This document shows, one piece after another, positions 49,148 to 57,241 of a stretch of DNA of 64,000 nt. Made by a program: the position numbers and the translations under genes. This DNA comes from a virus. The stretch lies in IMG/VR virus record IMGVR_UViG_3300047494_000104, positions 1 through 64,000 of that record, one strand, 5' to 3'. Every line of letters starts with the position of its first letter. Position 1 is the first letter of the stretch. The notes under the pieces were generated by a model, which did no database searches, was not told the origin of the DNA, and saw only the letters and a list, made by a program, of their open reading frames with translations.

Positions 49148-50221
49148 ATGCCCGGCAAAATTCAATTCGGCGTTTGCTTTCACCCCGCGTGGCCCGAGTA
49201 CGCTTTCTGGACGCCCGCCAACGCGGCGGCGGCCATGGGCCTGGCCAAGCAACTCGGCTGCGCTTACGTGCGCTGCTCGCTCGACATGGCGCAACCGCCC
49301 TACTCGCCGCAAAACCTCGATATGTTCTGCCCCGCGGCGGCGGCCGCAGGCCTGACCGCTTTGCCCGTGATGCATCCGACCGTGACGCCGGGCCTGTCGT
49401 ACATGGACAGCTACAAGGCCGAGTACCCGAAAGCGAAAGCCTTCGTCGCCGCCGTCGTGGCCAAGGGCTACAAAATCCCGGCATGGGAAATCGGCAACGA
49501 AATGGAGGACGCCTATTACCACATCATCTCGGATGGCACCATCCCGGCGCACTACACCGAGAAAACGCCCGGTAACGAAGTCGCGCTGATCGGTGCGATC
49601 TATGCCTGGTACGATGCGCTGCACGCGGGTTACAAGGCCGCCGGGTTGCCCGCTCCGATCGTGATGATCGGCGGCACCTACTACCACTGGGGCTTCCTTC
49701 AGCGCATCTACGATTACCAGGCCGCCGAGCACTTCGCCGGCATGCCCTGCGACGCCATCGCATGGCACTGGTACCAGCCGCAATGCCAATCCTTCAACGC
49801 GCCGCTTTCGTGGATCGACAGCCCGATGCATGGCAAGGTGCCCGCCGAATGCCTCGCCGCCTTCCCCGCGCGCGGTTGGACCCAACTGCAGAAAGGCGCG
49901 CCCTCCATGCTCGTGTGGATCACCGAGACCAATCGCATGGTCGCCGGTACGCCGGCGCAGAACGGTTCCTACAGCAATACCGCGCCCGGCAACCAAGACC
50001 AGGCCGCGCAAGGCGCCCAGATCACCGCCACCATCGCCGACTTGAGCAAGGCGCCCAACGTCCAAGCCATCTTTGTTTTCGAGCTCTACGACGAGCCCAA
50101 AGCCTATGCCGGCAAGACCGGCGCCGCTCAATCCGAGTTCTTCGGCCTTGTCGCCAACGGCGTCCCGAAGCTCGCCTTCACGGCGTATCAGACCGCCATC
50201 AAAAACAGCCAAGCAACATGA
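49148..50221 (+). CDS. Glycoside hydrolase, clan GH-A
   Basis: A 357-aa (beta/alpha)8-type enzyme. WEIGNE gives the acid/base Glu (N117-E118), HWYQ lies at 207-210, and VWITE gives the nucleophile (E260). This arrangement is typical of clan GH-A retaining glycosidases; the exact family is unsure (GH39-like candidates). No signal peptide. Lies before the holin-like genes and may be the endolysin or a depolymerase. Codons are visibly more GC-rich than in the fibre genes, a sign of recent transfer. Confidence 0.7.
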   Translation: MPGKIQFGVCFHPAWPEYAFWTPANAAAAMGLAKQLGCAYVRCSLDMAQPPYSPQNLDMFCPAAAAAGLTALPVMHPTVTPGLSYMDSYKAEYPKAKAFVAAVVAKGYKIPAWEIGNEMEDAYYHIISDGTIPAHYTEKTPGNEVALIGAIYAWYDALHAGYKAAGLPAPIVMIGGTYYHWGFLQRIYDYQAAEHFAGMPCDAIAWHWYQPQCQSFNAPLSWIDSPMHGKVPAECLAAFPARGWTQLQKGAPSMLVWITETNRMVAGTPAQNGSYSNTAPGNQDQAAQGAQITATIADLSKAPNVQAIFVFELYDEPKAYAGKTGAAQSEFFGLVANGVPKLAFTAYQTAIKNSQAT

Positions 50222-50619
50222 CGCAAGCACTCGAAAAAATCACGGCGAACATTTACGTTCTTTGGAGCGGCATCATTTTTGCCGCGGCGGGCGCATGGGC
50301 AACCTGCGCTGTCCTAGGTGGCATCTCCGCTCAAATCGTCGAGGTCTCGCACAAAGTCGATACCAAGAACGACGAGGTCTCGGCGCAGATTTCCGAGGTG
50401 GCGCATAAGGTGGACATGACCAACGCCAAGGTGCAAAGCCTGGGCGACACGACGGATCGCAATCAGGAATGGATCAAGGCCGTGTCGGCCAAGGTGGATG
50501 GCGCGACCTCGGCGTTGAATGCGCACGATCTCGTGCTGCAAAAGCAGGCGGATCAGTTGGACGAAATGCAGCGGGCAATCAATAAAGACGCGGCGGCGAA
50601 TCGAGCAAGCCAGAAATAA
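50218..50619 (+). CDS. Membrane-anchored coiled-coil protein
   Basis: A 133-aa protein with a transmembrane segment at residues ~12-35 (YVLWSGIIFAAAGAWATCAV) and then a long coiled coil with heptad-like VSAQISEVAHKVDM repeats. ATGA overlap with the glycosidase. Similar small anchored coiled coils occur in phage lysis cassettes; spanin-like or holin-partner role is possible. Confidence 0.6.
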   Translation: MTQALEKITANIYVLWSGIIFAAAGAWATCAVLGGISAQIVEVSHKVDTKNDEVSAQISEVAHKVDMTNAKVQSLGDTTDRNQEWIKAVSAKVDGATSALNAHDLVLQKQADQLDEMQRAINKDAAANRASQK

Positions 50620-50656
50620 ACTTGAAGCGGAAAAAATTAAGGAGTAGAAGCAACCC

Positions 50657-51016
50657 ATGTCCTGGACATCATACCTGCCAACGGTTTTCCAGTTACCGCA
50701 GCTTTATTTCGCGATGGCAGTATGCGTCGCGATCGTCCGCATGTTCAAGGCGTTCCCGGCAAAGTACGCGCAGCCGTGGATGGTTCAGCTTTCCTCGATC
50801 GGCGCCGGATGCTTGATTATGCTCGGCCAGATGGGAACTCTTTCAATCGTTTACGCGCTGGGCTCCGGCGTTATTTGCGGAGCGCTCGCCACAAGTTTCT
50901 ATGATCTCATCGTCGCCCAAGTCGAGTTAAAGGTCCGGGCTTGGCTTGGCGCACCTCAACCTCCGAACCTCGTCAGCACTCCTCCAACACCCACCCCACC
51001 CAAAACCACAATATGA
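50657..51016 (+). CDS. Holin-like protein
   Basis: A 119-aa protein with three hydrophobic segments (LPQLYFAMAVCVAIVRMF; LSSIGAGCLIMLGQMGTLSI; VYALGSGVICGALATSFYDL) and a short Pro-rich tail, the layout of a class I holin. Lies between anchored coiled coil and lipoprotein genes, which supports a lysis role. Confidence 0.65.
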   Translation: MSWTSYLPTVFQLPQLYFAMAVCVAIVRMFKAFPAKYAQPWMVQLSSIGAGCLIMLGQMGTLSIVYALGSGVICGALATSFYDLIVAQVELKVRAWLGAPQPPNLVSTPPTPTPPKTTI

Positions 51017-51639
51017 AATTCCTCCGAAATCTCCCCCAAGCCGCCCGTACGGCACTCGCCGCATTCTCCTGCCTATGTCTTGCCGCGTGCTCCGCCGCCC
51101 AAGAGGCCGCCTTTCTTTCCAACGCTCCCGCCGTTATCAGCGGCGCCTTGGCCACTGGTCAGGAGCTTGCCGCCGCCTATTCCGCCGCGCAACAGTCTGT
51201 CGGTAGCAATGGCGGAAAGCTCAACGCCACGACGGGCCTCGCAGCCGCGCAAGCCGCATTCGGTTCGGCCGCCAGCGCAAATCTGGGCACCACGGTTAAA
51301 AATGTGTTCGCGGCCGCTAACCAGCTCGGCGCCGACATCAAGGCCGCCAATCCGAGCGCGACGACCGCCCAGATTGCCGCCGCTCAGTCCTCGGCCATCA
51401 CGTCGGCGCAGATCGCCATTCAGGCAGCCGCCCCTGCTGGATCTCCTGCAGCTACAACTGCGGTGTTCCAAGTCCATTGCGATCACGGCAAACTCTACGT
51501 CACGAATGAACGCCCGTTGTCGTCTTCGAAGCAACTGACCTACGTGTCGCCGCTGATGCGGCTTCACGCGGATCTCCGGGCGCCATACGGCTGCGTGCGG
51601 CCGGAAAGCGCCTACGATCTCCACGTTGCCTCGAACTAA
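51013..51639 (+). CDS. Lipoprotein, possible outer spanin-like
   Basis: A 208-aa protein with a lipobox at LAAC (residue about 25) after a signal peptide (starts MKFLRNLPQAARTALAAFSC). Body is Ala/Ser/Thr-rich and helical, with a C-terminal beta part and Cys. Start ATG overlaps the upstream stop. May act at the outer membrane during lysis. Confidence 0.55.
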   Translation: MKFLRNLPQAARTALAAFSCLCLAACSAAQEAAFLSNAPAVISGALATGQELAAAYSAAQQSVGSNGGKLNATTGLAAAQAAFGSAASANLGTTVKNVFAAANQLGADIKAANPSATTAQIAAAQSSAITSAQIAIQAAAPAGSPAATTAVFQVHCDHGKLYVTNERPLSSSKQLTYVSPLMRLHADLRAPYGCVRPESAYDLHVASN

Positions 51640-51646
51640 CGTGATC

Positions 51647-51790
51647 ATGGGCATTATCGTTCTCATCGTTGTGCTCCTGCTGCTGTTTGGCGGCGGGGGC
51701 TATCAGTACGCCGGGCCGATCGGCGGCGGCGGCGGTCTCGGCCTGGTCTTGGTCGTCCTGCTGGTGGCCTATCTTCTCGGCTATCTTTAA
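51647..51790 (+). CDS. DUF3309-like small membrane protein
   Basis: A 47-aa protein with two hydrophobic stretches (MGIIVLIVVLLLLFGGGGYQ; LGLVLVVLLVAYLLGYL) around a Gly/Tyr loop, the design of DUF3309. Common in proteobacteria and sometimes in phages; function unknown. An upstream GTG at 51641 adds two residues. Confidence 0.7.
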   Translation: MGIIVLIVVLLLLFGGGGYQYAGPIGGGGGLGLVLVVLLVAYLLGYL

Positions 51791-51791
51791 A

Positions 51792-52070
51792 ATGGCAAAG
51801 ATCGTTGCCTTCATTTTGCGCGCGATCGCCAATCGACTCGATATGGCAAACCCTCTCACTCTCGGCATCACCACAGACGTTGGCGCGGTGGCTAACATGG
51901 TCACCGAATGCTTCAAGGCCGGAATGAGCGTCGTCGATTTCTTCGATCAACCGTCCATGGTGGCAGCTCGAGCTTCCGCTGAAGAGCAGAAGCAGAAGGC
52001 TCTCGACGCCAAGGCGGTCACCGATGCGATTGCGGGCAATCCGACAACTCTCGAGGAGCGGAGTTCGTAA
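51792..52070 (+). CDS. Hypothetical 92-aa protein
   Basis: Starts MAKIVAFILRAIANRLDMAN, with a middle helical part (MVTECFKAGMSVVDFFDQ) and a charged C-terminus (EEQKQKALDAKAV). Sits in the lysis region. No family recognised. Confidence 0.6.
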   Translation: MAKIVAFILRAIANRLDMANPLTLGITTDVGAVANMVTECFKAGMSVVDFFDQPSMVAARASAEEQKQKALDAKAVTDAIAGNPTTLEERSS

Positions 52071-52444
52071 TGAACGCCCTTTCCTCATTTCGCTGCACAC
52101 TAGCCGCGTTGTGTATCGCGACCTGCACACTAATCGGCTGCGGCACACCAACGCAACCGACCGGCGCATCCGATCCGTCTGGTATCGCCTACGTCGGCAA
52201 CGTCCAGTCCGCCGGCTTCGTTCACGATGCCAATGGGCGCGAGATCTGGCTTTATGACGAGAACCATGCGCTGATTGGAGGCGAAGTCTATCCGGGGTAC
52301 GTCGACAAATACGTCGCGCTCTGGGCTAAAGTTGGCGTCAAGGAGATGGCTCCGAAATACCCATTCACTCCGCATGGCGATCTCTTTCTCGTTACCGCCG
52401 AGGGAGCGCAGGCGTTTGAAAGCATGAACCGAGCGGCAAAATGA
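52070..52444 (+). CDS. Lipoprotein
   Basis: A 124-aa protein with a signal peptide and lipobox LIGC (Cys near residue 24). Mature part has GIAYVGNVQSAGFVHDANGR and ends with a helical tail. Possibly a second outer-membrane lipoprotein of the lysis cassette. TAATG junction with the upstream gene. Confidence 0.6.
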   Translation: MNALSSFRCTLAALCIATCTLIGCGTPTQPTGASDPSGIAYVGNVQSAGFVHDANGREIWLYDENHALIGGEVYPGYVDKYVALWAKVGVKEMAPKYPFTPHGDLFLVTAEGAQAFESMNRAAK

Positions 52445-52917
52445 TCACTTGGAAGCCCATCGTCGACGGCGAGGATCTGCTCATCGGCACGTTCGATGAG
52501 CCGGTGATCGCCAGTTGGTTCGGAGGGCCCGCAGATAGCCTTGACGACGGCCAAACCGCATCTGGCGTCGACAACACCAAGATGGGCGTCCGCGGCTGCT
52601 CCCTGCCCATGTGGAAGACGGCCAACGGCCACGAGGTTCCGCACTGCGCTGACAGCCCGCTGGGCCCTATCCCGTGGAAGACGCTCATCACCGTGAACTC
52701 CATCACGCGCGGGCCGGGCGGGATCCATCTCGGCACTCAGGCCATCCTTGAACTGATCGATGTAGGGCCCGAGACCATTCCCCGAGATGGCGTCTCTTTG
52801 AATCGTCCCATCGATCTTTGCCCGCAATCGTTCATAAATCTTGGCGGAAACATTAAACAAGGCCTTTTGCCCGTCTTCTTTCGCATTCCCGGCGGCGCGC
52901 AATATCTACGAACATGA
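52441..52917 (+). CDS. DPBB/RlpA-like protein
   Basis: A 158-aa protein with IASWFGGPADSLDDGQTASG followed by VRGCSLPM and later HLGTQAILELIDVGP. The ASWFGxxDxxDDGxTASG...GCxLP pattern resembles double-psi beta-barrel (RlpA/expansin-like) proteins that bind or cut cell-wall glycan. It may be a virion-associated or lysis-accessory glycan-binding protein. ATGA overlap with the lipoprotein. Confidence 0.45.
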   Translation: MITWKPIVDGEDLLIGTFDEPVIASWFGGPADSLDDGQTASGVDNTKMGVRGCSLPMWKTANGHEVPHCADSPLGPIPWKTLITVNSITRGPGGIHLGTQAILELIDVGPETIPRDGVSLNRPIDLCPQSFINLGGNIKQGLLPVFFRIPGGAQYLRT

Positions 52918-53132
52918 CAAAGCCCGCGCACGAAGAGATCCAGGTGAGGGCCTATTTCATTTGGCTCAAACGAGGCATGCGCCCAAACAACGCCCTCTCC
53001 GACTGGCTAGACGCGGAAATGGAATGCGAATATGAGCATCATAGGATCAACGTTGCGCGTCGCTTGCCAAGCTCTTCGCGATCACAAGTGGCGCCGCCAA
53101 TAAAGATTTCCAAATGGCCGCAAGTGTCCTAG
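52914..53132 (+). CDS. DUF2934-like small protein
   Basis: A 72-aa protein: EEIQVRAYFIWLKRGMRPNN followed by DWLDAEME matches the DUF2934 pattern (EExxxxAYxxWxxxGxxxxxxxxxWxxAE). The family is common in bacteria; function unknown. ATGA-type overlap with the upstream gene; ends the rightward late block. Confidence 0.65.
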   Translation: MTKPAHEEIQVRAYFIWLKRGMRPNNALSDWLDAEMECEYEHHRINVARRLPSSSRSQVAPPIKISKWPQVS

Positions 53133-53142
53133 CTTTATCCGC

Positions 53143-54174
53143 ATGCACCAGCTCAAGTTCTTGGAGGAGCTGCGGGCGGTCAACATCACCTTGGAGAAGG
53201 ACGTCCCCTACGTCGTCGAGACGCAAATGGTGGGACCATTTGCGATGGCGGTCAGCGGCAATATCGAGACGGAGCCGATGAAGATGGGGCGCCGCTACTA
53301 CGACAACCCGAATAGCATCCTCATCATGCGCGCGGGCGGCGTCGGCGATATCCTCTTTCTCACGCCGGCATTGAAGGCGCTCCGCGAAAAATACCCGTCC
53401 GCGCATCTGGCCCTTGCGGCGAATCAAGATAATCACTGGATCCTGGAGGGGTCCGGCCTAGTCGATTCTCAAGTCGCGTTCCCCATCCGCGTGAGGGATC
53501 TCGCCCGATGGGATTGGCTCGTCCCCCTCGAGCACACGATCGAGCAGAATAACGGCGCCCATATCGTCGACATCTTTGCGACCGAACTGGGCGTGAAAGC
53601 CGATAGTCACAAAACGACTTACAAGCCATCGACGGATCTCGCCGAGTTTGATCGCGAACTGCCGAAACAGAGGAAACGCATCGCGGTCCAGTTCAAGGCG
53701 TCCACGCCGGTGCGAACCTATCCGCTGGTGTGGGCACTGAAGGATGCCTTGCTCGCCGCCGGATGGGAAGTGGTGATCTGTTGTGCGCCTGGCGGCCTGA
53801 AGATTATCACGCCGATTCCACATCTCCACAGCACCGGCATGATGAACTGGAGCTTTCGAAAATCGATGGACTTCCTGCAGACGTGCGATTTCGTCATCGG
53901 GCCGGACTCGAGCATGATCCATTTTGCGGCCGCGCTGGGCATTCCAGGCATAGGACTATACGGCTCATTCGATGCCAAGTTGAGACTGGAAGAAGCCGGA
54001 TCGATCAAAGCCATCCAATCGCGAAGGGAATGCGATCTTGCTCCCTGCTTTTATCACAGTGGAATCGGCCTCCTTCCGTCCGACGGCCCATGCGATAAAG
54101 CTCGGATGTGTACTGCGCTGGCCGCGATTTCGATCGACGAGATCATGGCGAAGATGTCGCTCATGGGTTTCTAG
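53143..54174 (+). CDS. Glycosyltransferase family 9-like (heptosyltransferase-like)
   Basis: A 343-aa protein with GVGDILFLTPALKALREKYP near 65 and FVIGPDSSMIHFAAALGIPG followed by IGLYGSFD near 265. These are the N- and C-lobe signatures of GT9 enzymes that add heptose to lipopolysaccharide. Residues 1-55 are extra. Likely modifies host surface (superinfection exclusion) or a virion glycan. No Shine-Dalgarno seen. Confidence 0.75.
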   Translation: MHQLKFLEELRAVNITLEKDVPYVVETQMVGPFAMAVSGNIETEPMKMGRRYYDNPNSILIMRAGGVGDILFLTPALKALREKYPSAHLALAANQDNHWILEGSGLVDSQVAFPIRVRDLARWDWLVPLEHTIEQNNGAHIVDIFATELGVKADSHKTTYKPSTDLAEFDRELPKQRKRIAVQFKASTPVRTYPLVWALKDALLAAGWEVVICCAPGGLKIITPIPHLHSTGMMNWSFRKSMDFLQTCDFVIGPDSSMIHFAAALGIPGIGLYGSFDAKLRLEEAGSIKAIQSRRECDLAPCFYHSGIGLLPSDGPCDKARMCTALAAISIDEIMAKMSLMGF

Positions 54175-54186
54175 AACTTTTTTACA

Positions 54187-54203
54187 GAGGAGAAATGCTC
54201 CTC
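54187..54203 (+). promoter_or_regulatory. Stem-loop occluding a Shine-Dalgarno
   Basis: GAGGAG / CTCCTC with a 5-nt AAATG loop. The GAGGAG half is the Shine-Dalgarno of a 10-codon ORF (54206-54238, MKKVLGIAWN). Looks like a leader that could gate translation. Confidence 0.35.
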
Positions 54204-54252
54204 ATATGAAGAAAGTTCTTGGCATCGCGTGGAATTAGTTTATTGGTAGCGC

Positions 54253-54441
54253 ATGGCCCAAAAGCTTCCTATGAAAAAGGTTCCGGCGAAAAAGAAGTTC
54301 ACCGGATTCATGCTCCCTCTCACATTGACCGCCAAGATTCGCGCGCTCGCCAAAGGGCGCAATCGTTCCGAAAAGAAAGCGGGCTCTCGCCTCACGACCC
54401 AGAGCGACATCGTTGTCGAAGCTCTTCGCGCCCATCTCTAA
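54253..54441 (+). CDS. Ribbon-helix-helix-like regulator
   Basis: A 62-aa basic protein. After a Lys-rich start, FTGFMLPLTLTAKIRALAKG then TQSDIVVEALRAHL fits the RHH (CopG/Arc) pattern of one strand and two helices. It opens the replication block, so may regulate it. Followed directly by the strong stem-loop 54449-54480. Confidence 0.6.
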   Translation: MAQKLPMKKVPAKKKFTGFMLPLTLTAKIRALAKGRNRSEKKAGSRLTTQSDIVVEALRAHL

Positions 54442-54448
54442 AAACAAA

Positions 54449-54480
54449 ACCCGGTCGAGCGGACAAACGCTCGACCGGGT
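54449..54480. terminator. Perfect 13-bp stem-loop after the RHH gene
   Basis: ACCCGGTCGAGCG against CGCTCGACCGGGT with a GACAAA loop. On the plus strand no U-tract follows; on the minus strand TTTTGTTTT follows. It could act as a bidirectional stop or a stable mRNA stem between genes. Confidence 0.6.
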
Positions 54481-54499
54481 AAACAAAGGACCAATCCAC

Positions 54500-54943
54500 A
54501 TGAAGAAAACCACATCCGCCAAATCCCGTCAAGAAACAGATCGTGTCAAAGAACCTTCGCTACAGGAGCAGCTCGACCAAGCCAACGAATGGCTCGAAGA
54601 GTGTCGGGTAGCCATCAACAACGAGCGCCAGAAGTTCGAGTCCGATCTCGCCACCGCCAGGCAGGAGCGCATGTTCTGGTTCTGGATGTGCTACAATTAC
54701 AAATTCCACCACACTGCGCTGAATGTCGCCGCTTCCGGCGCGACGGCGGAACTTCTCCAGAATCTCGAGACGGCCACAATGGACATGCTTATGGCCCCGT
54801 CCGAGCCCGATAGCCGACCAACGCGCTCATTCCACCAAGACCAGATTCGTCACCGCGTGATTTTTGGAGCGCCCCAGCACCCGATGGCCGTCGAGGCTTG
54901 GTACGCGGATGCGGTAGGAACGCAAATCGTGGGAAAGAAATAA
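54500..54943 (+). CDS. Hypothetical coiled-coil protein
   Basis: A 147-aa protein starting MKKTTSAKSRQETDRVKEPS, with a helix pair (LQEQLDQANEWLEECRVAIN and the stretch to MFWFWMCYN). CAAAGGACC precedes the ATG. Upstream partner of the P-loop ATPase; function unknown. Confidence 0.6.
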   Translation: MKKTTSAKSRQETDRVKEPSLQEQLDQANEWLEECRVAINNERQKFESDLATARQERMFWFWMCYNYKFHHTALNVAASGATAELLQNLETATMDMLMAPSEPDSRPTRSFHQDQIRHRVIFGAPQHPMAVEAWYADAVGTQIVGKK

Positions 54944-54944
54944 C

Positions 54945-55868
54945 GTGGACGACGTTATCCAGCTACGGCCGGTGGACCGCGCCTTGGCCAAGTTCGTAAT
55001 CGTGCTCGCCTCCCGCACCGGAGACGGCAAAACCTACTCTGCGTTGCAGCTCGCTCTCGGGCTGGCCGACGGCAATCCGGAGAAGATCGCGCTGCTCGAT
55101 GCTGAGAACCGGCGCGGTTCTCTTTACGCGAACGTCTTCGCGCCGAAGAAGTTTCTCATCGGCGACTTGGTGCCGCCCTTTTCGCCTGACCGCTACTGCC
55201 GCGCGCTGCGCCAGGTCGGTGAAAGCGGCTGCGAGGTCGCGATCGTCGATTCCTACACGCACTCGTGGAATGGCGAGGGTGGCTGTGAGGACATCGCTAA
55301 TCGTCCCAAGGCGGACGGTTCTCCGCGGAAGATCGCCGATTGGATCACGGCCAAGCGCGAGAACAAGAAGCTGGTGAACACCGTTCTTTTCATGCCGATG
55401 CACGTCATTCTGTGCGTGCGGGCTCAGGAAAAGATGGACTTCAAAGATCCTCAGCATCCGGTATCGCTTGGCGTTCAGCCCATCTGCGAAAAAAACCTCA
55501 TGTTCGAGGCCACGATCAGCTACATGCTGCACGATGGTGGCCGGCGGCGGGAGAACCTGAAGCCGAACCGCGAGTTCGATGCCATCATGGCGCCTGGAGA
55601 ATACATTTCGGCTGACCATGGCAAAGCGTTGCGCGATTGGAGCGGCGGATTCGATCCTCTCGAGCAGGCGCGGGCCGCGCTTCGACTCGGCGCCAGCCAG
55701 GGCATCGAAGGACTAAAATCCGCATGGGCCATGGTTTCGGCCGAGCGGAAAAAGCTGCTGACCGGATTCAAAGATTCGCTAAAGGAGACGGCCGAATACG
55801 CCGACAACGAATCTCGCCTCGCGTCCCTGCAACAGGAGAAAGAGCAGCAGGAAGAACCGCTCACATAA
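54945..55868 (+). CDS. P-loop ATPase, AAA_24/Sak4-like
   Basis: A 307-aa RecA-type ATPase: Walker A ASRTGDGKT (residues 22-30), then KIALLDAENRRGSLYAN and VAIVDSYTHSWNGEGG (Walker B-like), and a C-terminal basic/charged coiled coil. Phage Sak4-like proteins bind ssDNA and help annealing. This protein sits in the recombination block with an SMC-like ATPase and RecE-like nuclease, which supports such a role. GTG start. Confidence 0.65.
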   Translation: MDDVIQLRPVDRALAKFVIVLASRTGDGKTYSALQLALGLADGNPEKIALLDAENRRGSLYANVFAPKKFLIGDLVPPFSPDRYCRALRQVGESGCEVAIVDSYTHSWNGEGGCEDIANRPKADGSPRKIADWITAKRENKKLVNTVLFMPMHVILCVRAQEKMDFKDPQHPVSLGVQPICEKNLMFEATISYMLHDGGRRRENLKPNREFDAIMAPGEYISADHGKALRDWSGGFDPLEQARAALRLGASQGIEGLKSAWAMVSAERKKLLTGFKDSLKETAEYADNESRLASLQQEKEQQEEPLT

Positions 55869-55961
55869 ATGCACGTACTGGTCTGTTTAATTACGGGCTG
55901 GTTTATCGGGTTGCTCTCAAATCACCTAGAACGCCAAGTTCTTTTTAGCATCTACCTATGA
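55869..55961 (+). CDS. Possible 30-aa membrane microprotein
   Basis: Starts MHVLVCLITGWFIGLLSNHL. Begins right after the preceding stop and overlaps the next ATG (ATGA). One hydrophobic segment. Confidence 0.4.
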   Translation: MHVLVCLITGWFIGLLSNHLERQVLFSIYL

Positions 55962-57241
55962 AAATCGTTTCCCTCAAAGCCGACAACATCCTTCGAATCA
56001 AAGCTATTTTTGTGGAGGCCAACGGCAAGTCCGTCACGCTCTCCGGCAAGAATGGATCCGGAAAAACGTCCGTCATGCGGGCGATCACCATGGCGCTCGC
56101 CGGCGCCGACTCGATCGCGGAGCAGCCGATTCACGGCGACGAGGAGTTTGCTCGCGTCATCCTCGACTTGGGCGACCTGATCGTCACCCGCACGTTTGAG
56201 AAGGACGGCAACAAGACGACGCTCAAGGTCACGTCGAAGGAAGGCGCCGTCTTCCCGACGCCGCAATCCGTGCTCAACAAACTGTGCGGGAAACTCAGCT
56301 TCGACCCGCTCGAGTTCGCCCGCATGGGACAATCCGATCCGGGCAAGCAGCTCAAGACGCTGAAGTCGCTCGTCGGGCTGGACTTTTCCGAGTTGGACAT
56401 GAAGCGCCAGGGTCTCTTCGACGAGCGCACGATGGTCGGCCGAGATGTGAAGGCGGCGGAAGCCAAGGTCGCCGGCAAATCGATGATGCCTGGAATCCCC
56501 GATGAACCTGTGAGCGTTTCGGACCTGATGAAGGAACTGCAGGAAGCGGAGGCGCGCAATCGCCAAGTAGACGAGGCGGCCTCGTCATTACGTAATGACG
56601 AGGCCAGCCTTCAGGCGGATCGGCAGGCGCTTGCTGCCACAAAGGCCGAGATCGCTGCCACCGAGGCGAAGCTGGCCGAATTGAAGAGCAAGCTGGAGGC
56701 CCAAGTGACGGCCGGCAAGTCGAAGGTAGCGGCAATTCAAGCTCGGGCCGAGACGGTTGCCGGCATGAAGCGTGTGGACGTTTCACCTATTAGGCAAAAA
56801 ATCACCAACTCCGAGGCGACCAACGCCGACATTCGGGCGAATATTCAGCTCAAGGCAGATCAGGCAAATCTCGAAAAGTATATCGCGAAGTACGACTCGC
56901 TGACTGATCAGATCACGGCCATCGACGCGGACAAGCAGGCGCAACTGAAGGCGGCAAAGTTCCCGCTCAAGGGCCTCGGCTTTACCGATACCGGCGTCAC
57001 GCTCGACAACATTCCGTTCGATCAATGCTCCACCGGCGATCAGATACGGGCGTCCGCGGCGATCGGCATGGCTTTGAATCCCAAATTGCGCGTGCTGCTC
57101 ATCCGCGACGCCTCCCTGCTCGATAAGGCCGGGCTGGAGATCCTCGCGAAGATGTCGCACGAGAAAGACGTACAATTGTGGTTGGAGTCGGTTTCTGATT
57201 CCGATGAGGTCGCGGTTACCATTGAGGGAGATGGAAAATGA
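55958..57241 (+). CDS. SMC/Rad50-like ATPase
   Basis: A 427-aa ABC-type ATPase: Walker A GKNGSGKTSV (30-39), central coiled coil (about 190-330), signature STGDQIRASAAIG and Walker B-type RVLLIRDAS, then TIEGDGK at the C-terminus. Resembles Rad50/SbcC and RecF-like phage ATPases acting in DNA end processing. The upstream ATPase and the downstream PD-(D/E)XK nuclease are likely partners. A 22-bp palindrome lies inside the gene at 56581-56602. Confidence 0.75.
   Translation: MKIVSLKADNILRIKAIFVEANGKSVTLSGKNGSGKTSVMRAITMALAGADSIAEQPIHGDEEFARVILDLGDLIVTRTFEKDGNKTTLKVTSKEGAVFPTPQSVLNKLCGKLSFDPLEFARMGQSDPGKQLKTLKSLVGLDFSELDMKRQGLFDERTMVGRDVKAAEAKVAGKSMMPGIPDEPVSVSDLMKELQEAEARNRQVDEAASSLRNDEASLQADRQALAATKAEIAATEAKLAELKSKLEAQVTAGKSKVAAIQARAETVAGMKRVDVSPIRQKITNSEATNADIRANIQLKADQANLEKYIAKYDSLTDQITAIDADKQAQLKAAKFPLKGLGFTDTGVTLDNIPFDQCSTGDQIRASAAIGMALNPKLRVLLIRDASLLDKAGLEILAKMSHEKDVQLWLESVSDSDEVAVTIEGDGK
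56581..56602. repeat. 22-bp perfect palindrome with CATTACGTAATG core
   Basis: The core 56586-56597 is extended to 22 bp by CTCGT and ACGAG flanks. It lies inside the SMC-like gene (coiled-coil region), far from any start. Confidence 0.6.

Noticed and set aside
54226-54300. tRNA-like D-arm text (TAGTTTATTGGTAGCGC) with a later GGTTC
   Set aside because: No acceptor, anticodon or T stems could be drawn; the region is better read as the start of the RHH gene.
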